From positions 122,107 to 186,106 of the forward strand of contig JANBPK010000719.1 of the NCBI GenBank assembly GCA_027579435.1: a stretch of DNA of 64,000 bases, given 5' to 3'. Below, piece after piece: positions 54,934-64,000 of the stretch (position 1 is the stretch's first letter; each line of letters opens with the position of its first letter). The stretch is from Candolleomyces eurysporus (Eukaryota; Basidiomycota; Agaricomycetes; Agaricales; Psathyrellaceae). The position numbers and the translations under genes were made by a program. The notes under the pieces are model-generated. The model saw nothing but the letters and a program-made list of their open reading frames with translations, did no database searches and was not told where the DNA came from.

Positions 54934-57368
54934 TCCAAGGAGATCAAGGAGAAGTGGGACTCACCCTCAAGTATGATAATGAGTCAGGAGAAATGTACTT
55001 TACCCACATGGTTTCGGCAGAAAAAGAAAAATTTACAAAAACAGAGTTGCAAGGAGCCTACGCGCAAATGGCGTTGATGGAGCACAAACCAGAGACTGAA
55101 GATGAGAAGTTAGCAAGTGCGCGCTTTCAGAATTTCCTTCAGACGGTTCGCAACCCGGTTCAGAAGGGAAGTGAAACCAAGGCGACGTTCCAACAAGAGA
55201 CCGATGTACCTAGCGCTGTGCCTGAAGGTTCGTCTCAGGACAAGAAGACAAAGGCCAAGATGCAGGGTGTCTCTACAGGAACTAAATATAAGAAGGTGGC
55301 GGATAAAGTCAAACCAGTGCTTGGGAACTTGGACGAGAAGTTCAGAATCGTTCGAGAAATCAAAGGGGATCCTTTAGCGGACATGCCGAAGCTCCCTACC
55401 CACCCACCTGACTTTGTACCTACTGGTCGCTATACTGAAGAAAGGAAGATTGCGATGGACAAACTGCACAAGGGATCTTTCCTTTGGTCAGAAGAAAGGA
55501 AGTTACTTCATCACTTCGTAGGAGTTCATAACGAGGCGTTTGCGTGGGATGACACAGAGAGAGGCAGTTTTAAGTCAGAATACTTCCCTCCAATTGTTAT
55601 TCCTACTGTGGCCCACGTTCCATGGGTTCTGAAGAACCGTCCTGTACCTCCTGGGCTTTATAACAGGATCTGCAGCTTGATTAAACAAAAGATTGATGCT
55701 GGAGTGTATGAACCGTCTAATTCTTCATATAGATTGAGATGGTTCTGCGTTCTGAAGAAAGATGGAGAGAGTTTGGAACCTCTGAACAAGGTCACCATTG
55801 CACATTCAGGTGTTCCGCCTGCTACGGAAGACTTAGCTGCCAAATTTGCAGGAAGAGCATGTGGAGGCTGCTTAGATTTGTACGTTGGATATGACGAACG
55901 ACTCCTGGCGCCTGAGTCTCGCGATTTGACAACCTTTCAGACTCCTTTCGGAGCTATGAGACTTGTAACGTTACCCATGGGTTGGACAAATTCAGTACCA
56001 ATTTTCCATGATGATGTTACCTACATTTTGCAAGAGGAAATACCTGAAGTGACCTGGCCCTTTGTAGATGATGTACCGATTGGGGGACCTCGAACAAGGT
56101 ACCAGTTGGCAGATGGGTCATATGAAACGATACCTGAGAACTCTGGAATACGCAGATTTGTTTGGGAACATTTTCAGAACGTCAATAGAGTAGTGCAGAG
56201 GATGAAATACTGCGGAGGAACGTTCTCAGGGAAGAAGTCCATTATCTGTGCAGAAGAATTTGTAGTTGTGGGGCATTTGTGCACCTATGAAGGGCGAAAG
56301 CCATTGCCTGACCGAGTCGCTGTGATTGAGCGTTGGGGCCCGTGTCATTCGGTTTCCGATGTACGGTCATTCTTAGGAACCGTAGGAACGTTCAGAATAT
56401 TCATTCAGAACTATGCCAAACGTGCGGAACCAATTCAGAAGTTGACTCGTAAAGAAGCGCCCTTTAAATGGGGAGAAGAACAAGACATTGCGATGGAGGA
56501 TTTGAAGAAGGCAGTAAGGGAAGCTCCTTGTCTGCGCTCCCTGGACTACACCATTGATACCGAAATCAAGTTGTCGGTTGACACGTCCTATATTGCTATT
56601 GGGTGGTACATAAGTCAAGAAGATGCAGAGATCGCGAATAAGTGGTGGTATGCCCGATTCGGAAGCACTTTGCTATCTCCTAGAGAAGCCAGATACTCTC
56701 AACCAAAGCGAGAATTGTTTGGATTGATGAGGGCACTGGATGAAAATAAGTACTGGCTCATTGGGTGTAGACGCTTAGTGGTGGAAACCGATGCACAGTA
56801 CATCAAAGGGATGTTAAATCACCCTGAGGAAGGCCCTAATGCTACTATAAACCGCTGGATAGAAGCTATTCTAATGTACCACTTTGAGTTGAGACATGTT
56901 GCTGGCAAGACATTTGCAGCTGACGGTCTCTCTAGAAGGATCAAACAACCTGGAGACCCCGATTCGGAACCTTGGGATCATTCTCACAAAGACCATGATG
57001 GTCTGAAGGGATATGCTCAACCTAATGAGGAGGATCCAGAACCTTTGGACTTCGAGGACTTCAAAAGAGAAATCGATACTAGGGGAGGTTACATGTTGAC
57101 TAAAGGTGGAAATCCAGCGGAAGTTCCGAATGAAAGGACATGGCTTGAAACGGAGGTAGAGGCACTGCTTTTCATGGATAAGCAGGTTCGCGATGAAGGG
57201 AAAGTTCAGAAGCAACTGGTGAACGTAGAAGTGCTTCCAGATGCTGAGCTGAAGGATGATCCCGAAGTAGAAGTAGAGTATGATGAGGAAAGAAGGACTA
57301 GTTGGGCAAAGAAGTTCGACGAGCGACTTCCAAAGATCAAACGCTGGCTGCAGGGACCTCTAAGTTGA
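54930..57368 (+). CDS. Pol part 2: reverse transcriptase and RNase H
   Basis: 812 codons. RT blocks: NRPVPPGLYNRI, IDAGVYEPSNSSYR, LDLYVGYDERLL, FQTPFGAMRLVTLPMGWTNS, the catalytic FVDD in WPFVDDVPIGG, then GTFSGKKS and the connection RSFLGTVGTFR. RNase H acidic residues can be seen in LSVDTSYIAIGWY, SQPKRELFGLM and VETDAQYIKGML, followed by HVAGKTFAADGLSR. All catalytic positions look intact. The frame ends at a TGA (57366) and continues in the same frame after it. Confidence 0.85.
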   Translation: MIQGDQGEVGLTLKYDNESGEMYFTHMVSAEKEKFTKTELQGAYAQMALMEHKPETEDEKLASARFQNFLQTVRNPVQKGSETKATFQQETDVPSAVPEGSSQDKKTKAKMQGVSTGTKYKKVADKVKPVLGNLDEKFRIVREIKGDPLADMPKLPTHPPDFVPTGRYTEERKIAMDKLHKGSFLWSEERKLLHHFVGVHNEAFAWDDTERGSFKSEYFPPIVIPTVAHVPWVLKNRPVPPGLYNRICSLIKQKIDAGVYEPSNSSYRLRWFCVLKKDGESLEPLNKVTIAHSGVPPATEDLAAKFAGRACGGCLDLYVGYDERLLAPESRDLTTFQTPFGAMRLVTLPMGWTNSVPIFHDDVTYILQEEIPEVTWPFVDDVPIGGPRTRYQLADGSYETIPENSGIRRFVWEHFQNVNRVVQRMKYCGGTFSGKKSIICAEEFVVVGHLCTYEGRKPLPDRVAVIERWGPCHSVSDVRSFLGTVGTFRIFIQNYAKRAEPIQKLTRKEAPFKWGEEQDIAMEDLKKAVREAPCLRSLDYTIDTEIKLSVDTSYIAIGWYISQEDAEIANKWWYARFGSTLLSPREARYSQPKRELFGLMRALDENKYWLIGCRRLVVETDAQYIKGMLNHPEEGPNATINRWIEAILMYHFELRHVAGKTFAADGLSRRIKQPGDPDSEPWDHSHKDHDGLKGYAQPNEEDPEPLDFEDFKREIDTRGGYMLTKGGNPAEVPNERTWLETEVEALLFMDKQVRDEGKVQKQLVNVEVLPDAELKDDPEVEVEYDEERRTSWAKKFDERLPKIKRWLQGPLS

Positions 57369-57443
57369 CCTAAAGGCATTGAGCCCAAAGACTTCGGAAA
57401 GTGGGTGTGAGAGTGTAGTCATTTCTTCGAGAAGGATGACAAG

Positions 57444-58370
57444 TTGTATCGTCGACAGGGAAAGTTTCCTCAGATTGTAGTTCAGAAGCAACACCAAATG
57501 TATATGATGCGTGCAGCACACGATTCTCTGGGACATCGAGGGGCTTGGGCAACTACCCAGTTCCTTACCAAGAGATTCTGGTGGCCAGACTTGGAGGGAG
57601 ATGTCGCTTGGTACTGTAAAACTTGTCATGTTTGTCAGTTAAGAACCAAAATGCTTCTTAAGATACCCCCAAAGGTCACGGAAACGCCGTCTGTATTTCA
57701 GGTACTGCACGCAGATGTTATGCATATGACACCAGCCAGCAACGGTTGCAAGTACATAGTACATGGCAGGTGTGCTTTAACAAGTTGGGCAGAAGGAAAA
57801 CCGCTTCGGGAGGATAATGGTGCGTCCATTGGAGCGTGGCTCCTGGATATCATCACTCGGTGGGGTTGTATGCGCGAAATCGTGACTGATAACGGTCCCT
57901 CGTTCGAGAAAGCAACGGCATGGCTTCAGAAGAAGTACGGAATCAAAGGAATAAAGATTTCCCCATATAACTCTCAGGCAAATGGGAGAGTGGAGAGACC
58001 GCACTACGACATCAGAGACATGCTGTTCAAAGCGACAGGAGGGAAGACGCATCAGTGGTTCTGGTATTTTCCGCATGTGTTGTGGGCAGACAGAATTACG
58101 GCACGAAAACGCTTTGGCGTATCTCCCTTTTTCATCCTGACAGGTGCTGAACCTGTGGTTCCATTGGACATACAGGAAGCAACCTGGTTGGTAGAACCAC
58201 CGAGCGGACCCCTGACTACTGCGGAACTTATTGGCCAAAGAGCGAAAGCGCTGGCAAAACATAGGGACTTAGTCGAAGAGATGCGGAAGCGGGTTGATAA
58301 AGAAAAGAGAGATAGGGTTGTGAAATATGAGGAGGAAAATGCTGCAACCATCAAGGATTATCGCTTCTGA
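57444..58370 (+). CDS. Pol part 3: integrase
   Basis: In the same frame as the RT part, separated from it by two TGA codons (57366 and about 57405). Zinc-binding HHCC: AHDSLGH and CKTCHVC. The DDE core residues are in LHADVMHM, VTDNGPSFEK and NGRVERPHYD. The frame stops at a further TGA (about 58368) just before the C-terminal domain. It encodes the enzyme inserting the cDNA, probably non-functional as it stands. Confidence 0.85.
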   Translation: MYRRQGKFPQIVVQKQHQMYMMRAAHDSLGHRGAWATTQFLTKRFWWPDLEGDVAWYCKTCHVCQLRTKMLLKIPPKVTETPSVFQVLHADVMHMTPASNGCKYIVHGRCALTSWAEGKPLREDNGASIGAWLLDIITRWGCMREIVTDNGPSFEKATAWLQKKYGIKGIKISPYNSQANGRVERPHYDIRDMLFKATGGKTHQWFWYFPHVLWADRITARKRFGVSPFFILTGAEPVVPLDIQEATWLVEPPSGPLTTAELIGQRAKALAKHRDLVEEMRKRVDKEKRDRVVKYEEENAATIKDYRF

Positions 58371-58379
58371 AGGGGTGAT

Positions 58380-58712
58380 TTGGTCTTGATGAGGAATACA
58401 GCCATCGAGAAAAGCCTAAATAAGAAGATGAAGTCAAGGTATCTTGGTCCTCTGGTGGTGGTATCAAGAAATAGGGGAGGAGCATATATTCTGGCAGAAT
58501 TGGATGGTACGGTGCTTCAGTGGCCGGCTGCTGCGTTCAGAGTCATCCCCTACCATGCTAGAAAGAAGATAGATCTTCCGCCCAACATCCACGAGTTCGT
58601 TGACATCTCATCCAAAGCCTTAGGCGAAATGAGGGAGTCTTCGGAAGAGGGGAATATTGAAGATATTGCGTTCCGAGGCATGCCTGACACTTCTAGAATT
58701 ACGAGTGATTAG
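58380..58712 (+). CDS. Pol part 4: integrase C-terminal (GPY/F-like) domain
   Basis: Continues the integrase frame after one stop codon. SRYLGPLVVVSRNRGGAYIL with LDGTVL matches the GPY/F module found at the end of Ty3/gypsy integrases. The frame ends at TAG 58710-58712, about 27 bases before the internal purine-rich tract. Confidence 0.75.
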   Translation: MVLMRNTAIEKSLNKKMKSRYLGPLVVVSRNRGGAYILAELDGTVLQWPAAAFRVIPYHARKKIDLPPNIHEFVDISSKALGEMRESSEEGNIEDIAFRGMPDTSRITSD

Positions 58713-58750
58713 GAATTGCTGGGACAGCAAATCTTAAGTCGGGGGGAGGA
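58709..58750 (+). repeat. internal copy of the polypurine-tract region
   Basis: The sequence ttaggaattgct...aaatcttaagtcggggggag here matches 63525-63569, which precedes the 3' LTR. In a standard element a tract like this lies once, directly before the 3' LTR. The second copy is here just after pol. Confidence 0.75.
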
Positions 58751-59012
58751 GTTGGCCAAGTATAGATATACTCAGCCAGAAATTTCGGACTTTACCAGTG
58801 ATTTCAGCCTTCTAGGCGCAGAAAACTTAAAAATAGAGGATGTGGGTTTTAAAAAGATGGTAGACTTAGGAGAATACAAAAGCATTACAAGTGGTCAATG
58901 CAGAAGTAGCTACTGTTTTCCATATTAATAAAGGGAGCAGTGGAGAAGATGAAAGAAAAGACTAGGGCAAGAGTCCGAACTAAGGAGAGGCTAGAAAGAT
59001 ACTTCTGAACAA

Positions 59013-60298
59013 TTAAAGCTCGAAGCCAGGCTCAAGAGGAATGACCTCAGGAGCTTTGACAACAGGCTTCGGAACGGTGCAGAAGGAAGCGAGAGAGGCC
59101 TTCAAGGAAGCATACTCGTTATTGAGCATCTCCCAATGACCAGTGAACAAATGAATCTTGTGGATAACGGAAATCATCTCCAAACGAACGGTGCCAAGAG
59201 CCCGGCGGATAGATTCTTCGTTTTCCGCGCGATCGGTGAAGTTGGTGATTGCGGAATGCGCCTTGCTGAGCACCAAGTTGATGAACTCATTAGAGATGGC
59301 ACGATCGTCGACTAAAGATGATTCAGAACAAGTTAGGAAGAGCAGAAGGAGCAGAAACGTACTGAAATCCAAAAGCCCTCTATCAGGGAACAGACGGTGA
59401 GCGGTACGGGCTGCGCTAGAGTTGGCGGAAGACGAAGGCATTTCCTTATCGGGACGGGCACGCTTAGAAGCCAGAGCCATGGACCTGAAGAACGCAGGAG
59501 AACCGGTGTCGATGCCAGGGACAGAAGAATAGTCCATCCTCTGAGTAGAAGGCGGTGCAGAAGCACGGTTGGCAGCCTTTCCCTGGAGAAAAAGAAGCTT
59601 CAGAACCAATTCTAACGGGTTAGAGGCAAAGGCCATACCTTGCCACGACCTCGAGTAGCAACAGGCTCAGACATGGTCATGTCTTCATCCACGACTAAGA
59701 CTTTGGAAGAGGCGGCAGGAGCACCAGAAGTAGTGGCTCGAGAAGTGTCTAGGAGAAGAAAGGTTCAGAAGCAGCAGAACCAAAAAGAAAAGAGAGACAA
59801 ACTCGACGCAGTAGATTCACGACGAACGCGACCAGCTTCGACCTTCAGTTCAGCCGCCAGGGCGAACAGTTTGCTGGCAGACTCTTCGGCAAAGCCCAGT
59901 TGATGCTCCAAAGACCAGGTTTTGTGAGTAAGAACGATGGCGGCAGCCTTCCGAACAAGCTTGACAAAGTTGGGGACGTTCCAAAGGACCTCAATGTGAG
60001 CAGCGTCGTAGTCCTGAAAGTCAAGAGCTCTCAGAGAACGGCCAGAGGGAGAAGGAGGCGGAAGGAAACGTACCGTGAAAGGGAGCAAGACGGCACCAAG
60101 GGTAGAACTTATCCTCAGGCGCATTTTCGGAGGAACGGGTTTGCCAGCAGTAAGGAGGTCCGTAATGGCGTTACGGTGATCGATGAGCTTGAGAGCCTCT
60201 TCCGAAACGATATCCAGCGTTCCGGGGCCATCTCTTTCGAAATTGGCACGGACCGCGACAGGGTCAAGAGGAGGTTGGTTGTTGCGCTTGGGAGGCAT
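59013..60298 (-). CDS. antisense cargo gene 2, product unknown
   Basis: Five exons, 60074..60298, 59803..60013, 59639..59748, 59363..59582 and 59013..59311, join with matching phases to 354 residues starting MPPKRNNQPPLDP. All introns are 50-62 bases with standard ends. Segments: VRANFERDGPGTLDIV, HNVLWNVPNFVKLVRKAA-like helix, LEHQLGFAEESASKLFALAAE, a Ser/Ala-rich linker and a C-terminal helical part (SHAITNFTDRAENEESIRR-like, LFTGHWEMLNNEYASLKASLA). Mostly alpha-helical, with no known domain. No stop or shift interrupts it, unlike pol on the other strand. It has its own ATG and probably its own promoter in 60299-61275. Confidence 0.7.
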
Positions 60299-61275
60299 GA
60301 GAAGTAAGAGACGAGAGAAAGAATGAGAGAGGGGTGAGGAAAAGACGACTTCAGATGTTGGTCTTATATACGCGAAAACTTGGGAAAAGGCTTCGGAAGT
60401 CGGCCGACAAAGTTCAGCACCGTCCATATGGGACCCTATGAGGTTTTGGGCGCATGATAGGACGACGGCCCCTAGACACAACTTATCAGTGGATAACAGC
60501 GTGCTCAGACCAGGCCTAAGACCATTTGGGAGAGCGGCTGACCTGGAAAGGAAAAAGACACCGAGAGTTACCAAGCAAAGACGCGCAGGCACTCACCAGT
60601 TGATGGACAAGCGGTTCGGAAGTCGAATGAACTCAGGAACAAGGCCTCAAGATGGTTTGTCTTGGTTCGGAAGCACGATTGACCAATCGCGAGCACTCAG
60701 GAACTTAGCTGAACAAAGGAGAAAGCCTTCATTGACCTCTTTCTTAGAGCATGGGGACTTCACACTTTTGGATTGGCCCGGAAAATAAAAAGTTCATTAA
60801 AAATACAGTGTGCTCTCGTAACTGCCAGGTAGTGTGAAAAGATATATACAGGGGGTCCCTACTCGTGATTCTGTTGTCGTATGTCTGCGGAAAGGTTCGG
60901 AGTCCGTAAAAGAGTGGAGATAAGAAAGAACGAAGCGGCCTCCAGTCCCGAGTGACAAGCTTGGTGATTAATGGGTTCGGAAGGAAAAGGAGGTGTAGAG
61001 TAATAAGGAAGGAGGGTGATTCAGAAGGAGAGGAAGAAGCTGTATCAACAAGGTCACCAGGGGCATCCCACCTCAGCGTGTCCACACGCTTCCGAAGCTA
61101 TGAGAGAGCCTTCGAGAGCTAGCGGAGGTGCTGTTGAACCCGCCCACTGCCCCGACAACCAAGACGATGCAAGAAAGAGAAAAAGGAGTGGTGTGGCATG
61201 TGCAATGGAGTTGACGACAAGAAAAGGAGATGAGGAAGTAGAAAGAAACGTCTATCGTGACCAAAAGAAGGCTCC
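60299..61275. other. spacer between the two cargo genes
   Basis: About 1 kb without supported exons. It probably holds the promoter of cargo gene 2 and the 3' region of cargo gene 1. Open frames on either strand lack motifs. Confidence 0.4.
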
Positions 61276-63176
61276 TCAAGAATTGAAAATAGACCTGAAG
61301 GTCGGAGGAGGCTCAAAGGTACCTGACCGAGGCGGGACGCCGAAACCGAAAGGCAGACTGGCCTGCTGCGAGCCCATGGGCGTCATAGAACGCTGGTACT
61401 CCGGAGGATCTTGACCGACAAGAGCCGCAGCACCTTCAGGGAGAGGGAGCGAGAGAGGAGGAGAATCAGGTCGACCCGAGGCCACCTGGAAATAAGAAGG
61501 AAGAGGCGCGACGGCACACATTTGTTCATAGATGGCGCCAGGGTGCTGCTGAATTAAGGTGCAAAGGGTGTTGAGGTCCACCATCTCGTCGACGAAAGGA
61601 TCGTTGTTGTGCTTCAGGGTTTGCAGATACGAAGAGAGAAAGCGCCGGGTGGACTCCACGCGAGTAGCTTGGTGGTTGACGAGGGCGGTGAGGTCACGGA
61701 GGTGTCGCCACTCTTGTGAAAGTCGATCGTAGAGGCAGTTGACGTCTTCGGAAGAAGGGCATAAGTCTTCGGAAGCAAAAAGGAGCAACAACAGACTTAC
61801 AAGCAGTGGAGCAAGGACCCTGCACCAAGTCCCAAAAGCCCCGAAGATGATCGTGCAGCGGCGTGTCGTCGTGGTGACGTTGGAAGGAACAGGCGGAGTG
61901 TGCTTGCTGGCAGGGAGCGCATTTGCGAGAATTGCCGTCGTAGGGAATACAAGCGAGCGGGTTTTCCATGCACGCCCGGTTCCGGCAAGGCATGCGAGGC
62001 TAGCAAAGAAGTTAAGCAGGCAGGGAAAATAGCAGTTCGGAAGCGAACTTACCAAGGCAGTAGAGGTATTCACGGAAGTTAGCTTTAGGGCGGCTTCAGG
62101 GTCAGTAAGAAGCGCGGATTTGGGCGCGATGATGCTATAGATAGAGGCCGCGGATGATGGGAGAGTCTGGAAAGCGGGAGCCAGGGCTGAATCGTTCGTC
62201 AGGCTAGAAATAGGCAGGGAAGGCAAGAGGGCGTCTTTGGACGAAGAACTAGCCGCACCGGTTGGGGCAGCCTTTTTGGCCCCTTTGGGAGCCGACGGAC
62301 GAGGCTTAGGCTTGGCGGTGGGCTTCTTCGACGTCTTAGTGTCGCGATCGGAAAGGACGATGGGTTCAGGAGAAGGAGATAACACCACTCTAGAACGAGC
62401 AGGAGAGCGAAGGCGGCTTCGTTTGGCCTATATAAAAAGGGGTTGGTGAGCGAAAAGCGGTTCCGAAGGAGATTAAAGGTACCTTGGACGATTCCGCGCC
62501 CTTTTCCACTTTGATAGGCGGCGATTCATCGCGGGGGCGCTTGGCCTTAGCGGGGGCCTTCGGAACTAGTTTGACGGCAGGGTTTATAACGGGGAGGTCA
62601 ACCCTAAGAGTAGAGGAGACTCCAGATAAGAAATAAAGGAGTGTACCAGCCGTTTTCTTAGAAGGACCTGCCTTCGCGAGAGTAACAATTTCAGGAGCGT
62701 CTTCGTCGTCGAGCTCATCTTCCTCATCTTCCGAATCAGTCTTATAGGCAATTTGGGCGCGGATACGGTGTTCCTCCCATGAGGCGGGGAGTGTAGAAAG
62801 CGAAACGAGAGAACGAGGACGTTTTGCGACGATGTCTTCGAAAATGGCGCGCTGGCGTTTGGAAACCTTCAAGATATCGAGGACGTGGGGGTGTTTTTCG
62901 ACGACGTACACCACCCAGGAGCGAAATTGGGCAATGACGGGGTAGTCCCGAAGAATAAAATTCTCCCCCACTTCCAGGGCGAACTAAGGGGGGAATGAAG
63001 AACGATGCAGAGAAGACTGAGAAACAACGTACGAAGAGAGGCAGGATCGGCGCAAGGAAGGCGAGGGCGCTAGCAGGCTCCTCGGGCTGGACGCCTTTCT
63101 TCCACCTAAGCCGCTGGGAAAATATGTCGTGGACGGACGCGAAGATATCTTGTGTTTCGAGAGGCGCGATACCCAT
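61276..63176 (-). CDS. antisense cargo gene 1, Cys-motif protein
   Basis: Five exons, 63033..63176, 62483..62983, 62053..62427, 61801..61999 and 61276..61745, join perfectly in phase to 562 residues from MGIAPLETQDIF. Parts: an N-terminal helix (VHDIFSQRLRWKKG), AQFRSWVVYVVEKHPHVLDIL, an acidic stretch (DSEDEEDELDDEDA), Lys/Arg/Pro-rich nuclear-localisation-like segments (KAPAKAKRPRDE, AKPKPRPSAPKGAKK), then a Cys cluster encoded by exon 4. That cluster reads C-x4-C-x6-C-x9-C-x2-C-x6-C (with CIPYDGNSRKCAPC). A coiled C-terminal part follows (LYDRLSQEWRHLRDLTAL). The Cys cluster is probably metal-binding; DNA binding is a guess. The gene is uninterrupted. Confidence 0.7.
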
Positions 63177-63524
63177 GGTGATAGGAGGACGAAAGAAAGA
63201 AAGGAGGACTTGGGAATTTAGGGTCAGCCAGCAACGGTTTATATACTCGTAAAAATTTCCAGAACCTTCTGGAATGCCAGGGTCAGGTGGGATGACCAAC
63301 CACATTTAAATGTGTCTGGGTATTCCAAAGAGGAGAGAGATAAAGTTCACGGTTTGACGGCTACACGTAAAAACTGTCATTCCAAGGCGATTTGATGTCA
63401 AAGTGGCGCACCTGCTAAAATAGGAAATCCTATGATGATCCGGCGTCTCAGGTGAACGGTGAGGCGCCAGTCGCGCCACAAGTTATGGAGGAGATGAAAT
63501 AAACTGGAAGCGGACCGGTGTCAG

Positions 63525-63569
63525 TTAGGAATTCACTGAGGACAGTGAAAATCTTAAGTTGGGGGGAGA
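63525..63569 (+). repeat. polypurine tract region before the 3' LTR
   Basis: aagttggggggagat directly precedes TGATACGG of the 3' LTR and would prime plus-strand synthesis. It is the right-hand copy of the direct repeat at 58709-58750. Confidence 0.8.
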
Positions 63570-64000
63570 TGATACGGCAGTTGCCTGCATACCCCTAGAA
63601 AAATCGCGAATTAATAGAACTTTCCTTTGGAAGCCCTTCTGAATTAAAGTACTAAGTAATGATAGCGACTTATAGAACTTAGCATGTCTTCTGAACACTG
63701 CGAAACCAAGAGTCGGAGCGGTTCCTGGCTTCGGACTTAGCAACTCTCAAGGATCTGGCTCAGCGACCCGAGTACGACGGTTCGGCAGTGGTGCTTTAAA
63801 TTAGGAAGGCCCTGCAAACGCATCCGAAGGGTAGAGGAATAATTCGGAATCATAACTGCGCGCCCGACCTGGCGAGGTACGGCGTAGGAAGAGAGTCTGC
63901 ATACTACAAGGGACATTCGCCCTGACATTCGCTAAGTGGAAGGTGTAACATCACTCTGTGGCTTCGAGGACATGATGGCAAATCCGTTAAGTCAAATAAA
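63570..64000 (+). repeat. 3' LTR, first ~430 bases
   Basis: Aligns with 50163-50590 from TGATACGGCAG onward. It continues beyond the window end, so the right junction and the target-site duplication cannot be checked. Confidence 0.85.

Larger units (their letters stand above)
50163..64000 (+). mobile_element. large Ty3/gypsy LTR retrotransposon with antisense cargo genes
   Basis: Starts TGATACGGCAG at 50163; the same sequence recurs at 63570, directly after a purine-rich tract, as the start of the 3' LTR, which runs off the window. Internal order on the plus strand is gag with zinc knuckle, aspartic protease, reverse transcriptase, RNase H, integrase, which is the Ty3/gypsy order. After pol comes about 4.8 kb with two multi-exon genes on the minus strand. 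The element exceeds 13.8 kb, much longer than usual for gypsy elements because of the cargo and the ~1.4-kb LTR. Confidence 0.9.

Noticed and set aside
60438..61085. A third antisense or sense gene between the cargo genes
   Set aside because: Frames lack splice signals and motif content and do not join to either neighbour in phase.

Overview
This window is nuclear DNA of a filamentous basidiomycete, most likely an agaricomycete. Nearly every gene that can be modelled is interrupted by short introns of about 45-70 bases with GT-AG ends. The gene content also fits: tandem NACHT genes, an F-box/nucleotidyltransferase-like gene, AT-hook and Cys-motif proteins, a Helitron and a large Ty3/gypsy element. 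I cannot name the species. The assembly carries scattered single Ns. Some mark substitutions, and others sit where removing one base restores a reading frame.

Layout. 1-5.5 kb is ordinary gene space: the 3' part of an acidic, low-complexity protein gene; a TMEM97/EXPERA-type membrane protein gene; and a six-exon kinase-like gene that lacks the key catalytic residues. 6.5-19.5 kb is a head-to-tail array of four NACHT (NLR-like) genes on the minus strand. Its period is about 3.2-3.6 kb, and decayed TPR-like fragments lie on the opposite strand in the spacers. Only the first unit reads without a frameshift. A fifth, divergent NACHT gene lies at 21.0-22.8 kb. 23.8-30 kb holds a coiled-coil protein gene with a probable frameshift in a C7 run, a METTL21-type methyltransferase gene and a multi-pass membrane protein gene. 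30.6-33.0 kb is a tandem segmental duplication of the last two. In it the methyltransferase is reduced to a fragment and the membrane protein has lost its 5' end. 33-34.1 kb is AT-rich with an approximately 165-base tandem repeat, one copy interrupted by a small GC-rich element. 34.2-41.5 kb holds four single genes: AT-hook protein, unknown small protein, F-box/nucleotidyltransferase-like protein and small Cys-motif protein.

The right third is mobile DNA. 41.8-49.1 kb is a Helitron (minus strand) whose Rep and Pif1-type helicase are split over three overlapping frames, with both breaks at nine-base homopolymers. The helicase ends in a domain resembling a ubiquitin-specific cysteine peptidase. 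From 50163 to beyond the window end lies a very large Ty3/gypsy element, with a 5' LTR of about 1.4 kb and the start of the 3' LTR at 63570. Its LTR cuts the 5' end of a resident gene at 49.5-50.2 kb. Gag, protease, RT, RNase H and integrase lie on the plus strand and are interrupted by TGA stops.

Between pol and the 3' LTR the element carries about 4.8 kb of extra DNA with two antisense genes of five exons each. Both can be modelled with fully consistent splice phases. The block is bracketed by a direct repeat of the polypurine-tract region, which looks like a trace of how the cargo was acquired. This cargo-carrying retroelement and the peptidase-tailed Helitron are the most interesting items here.
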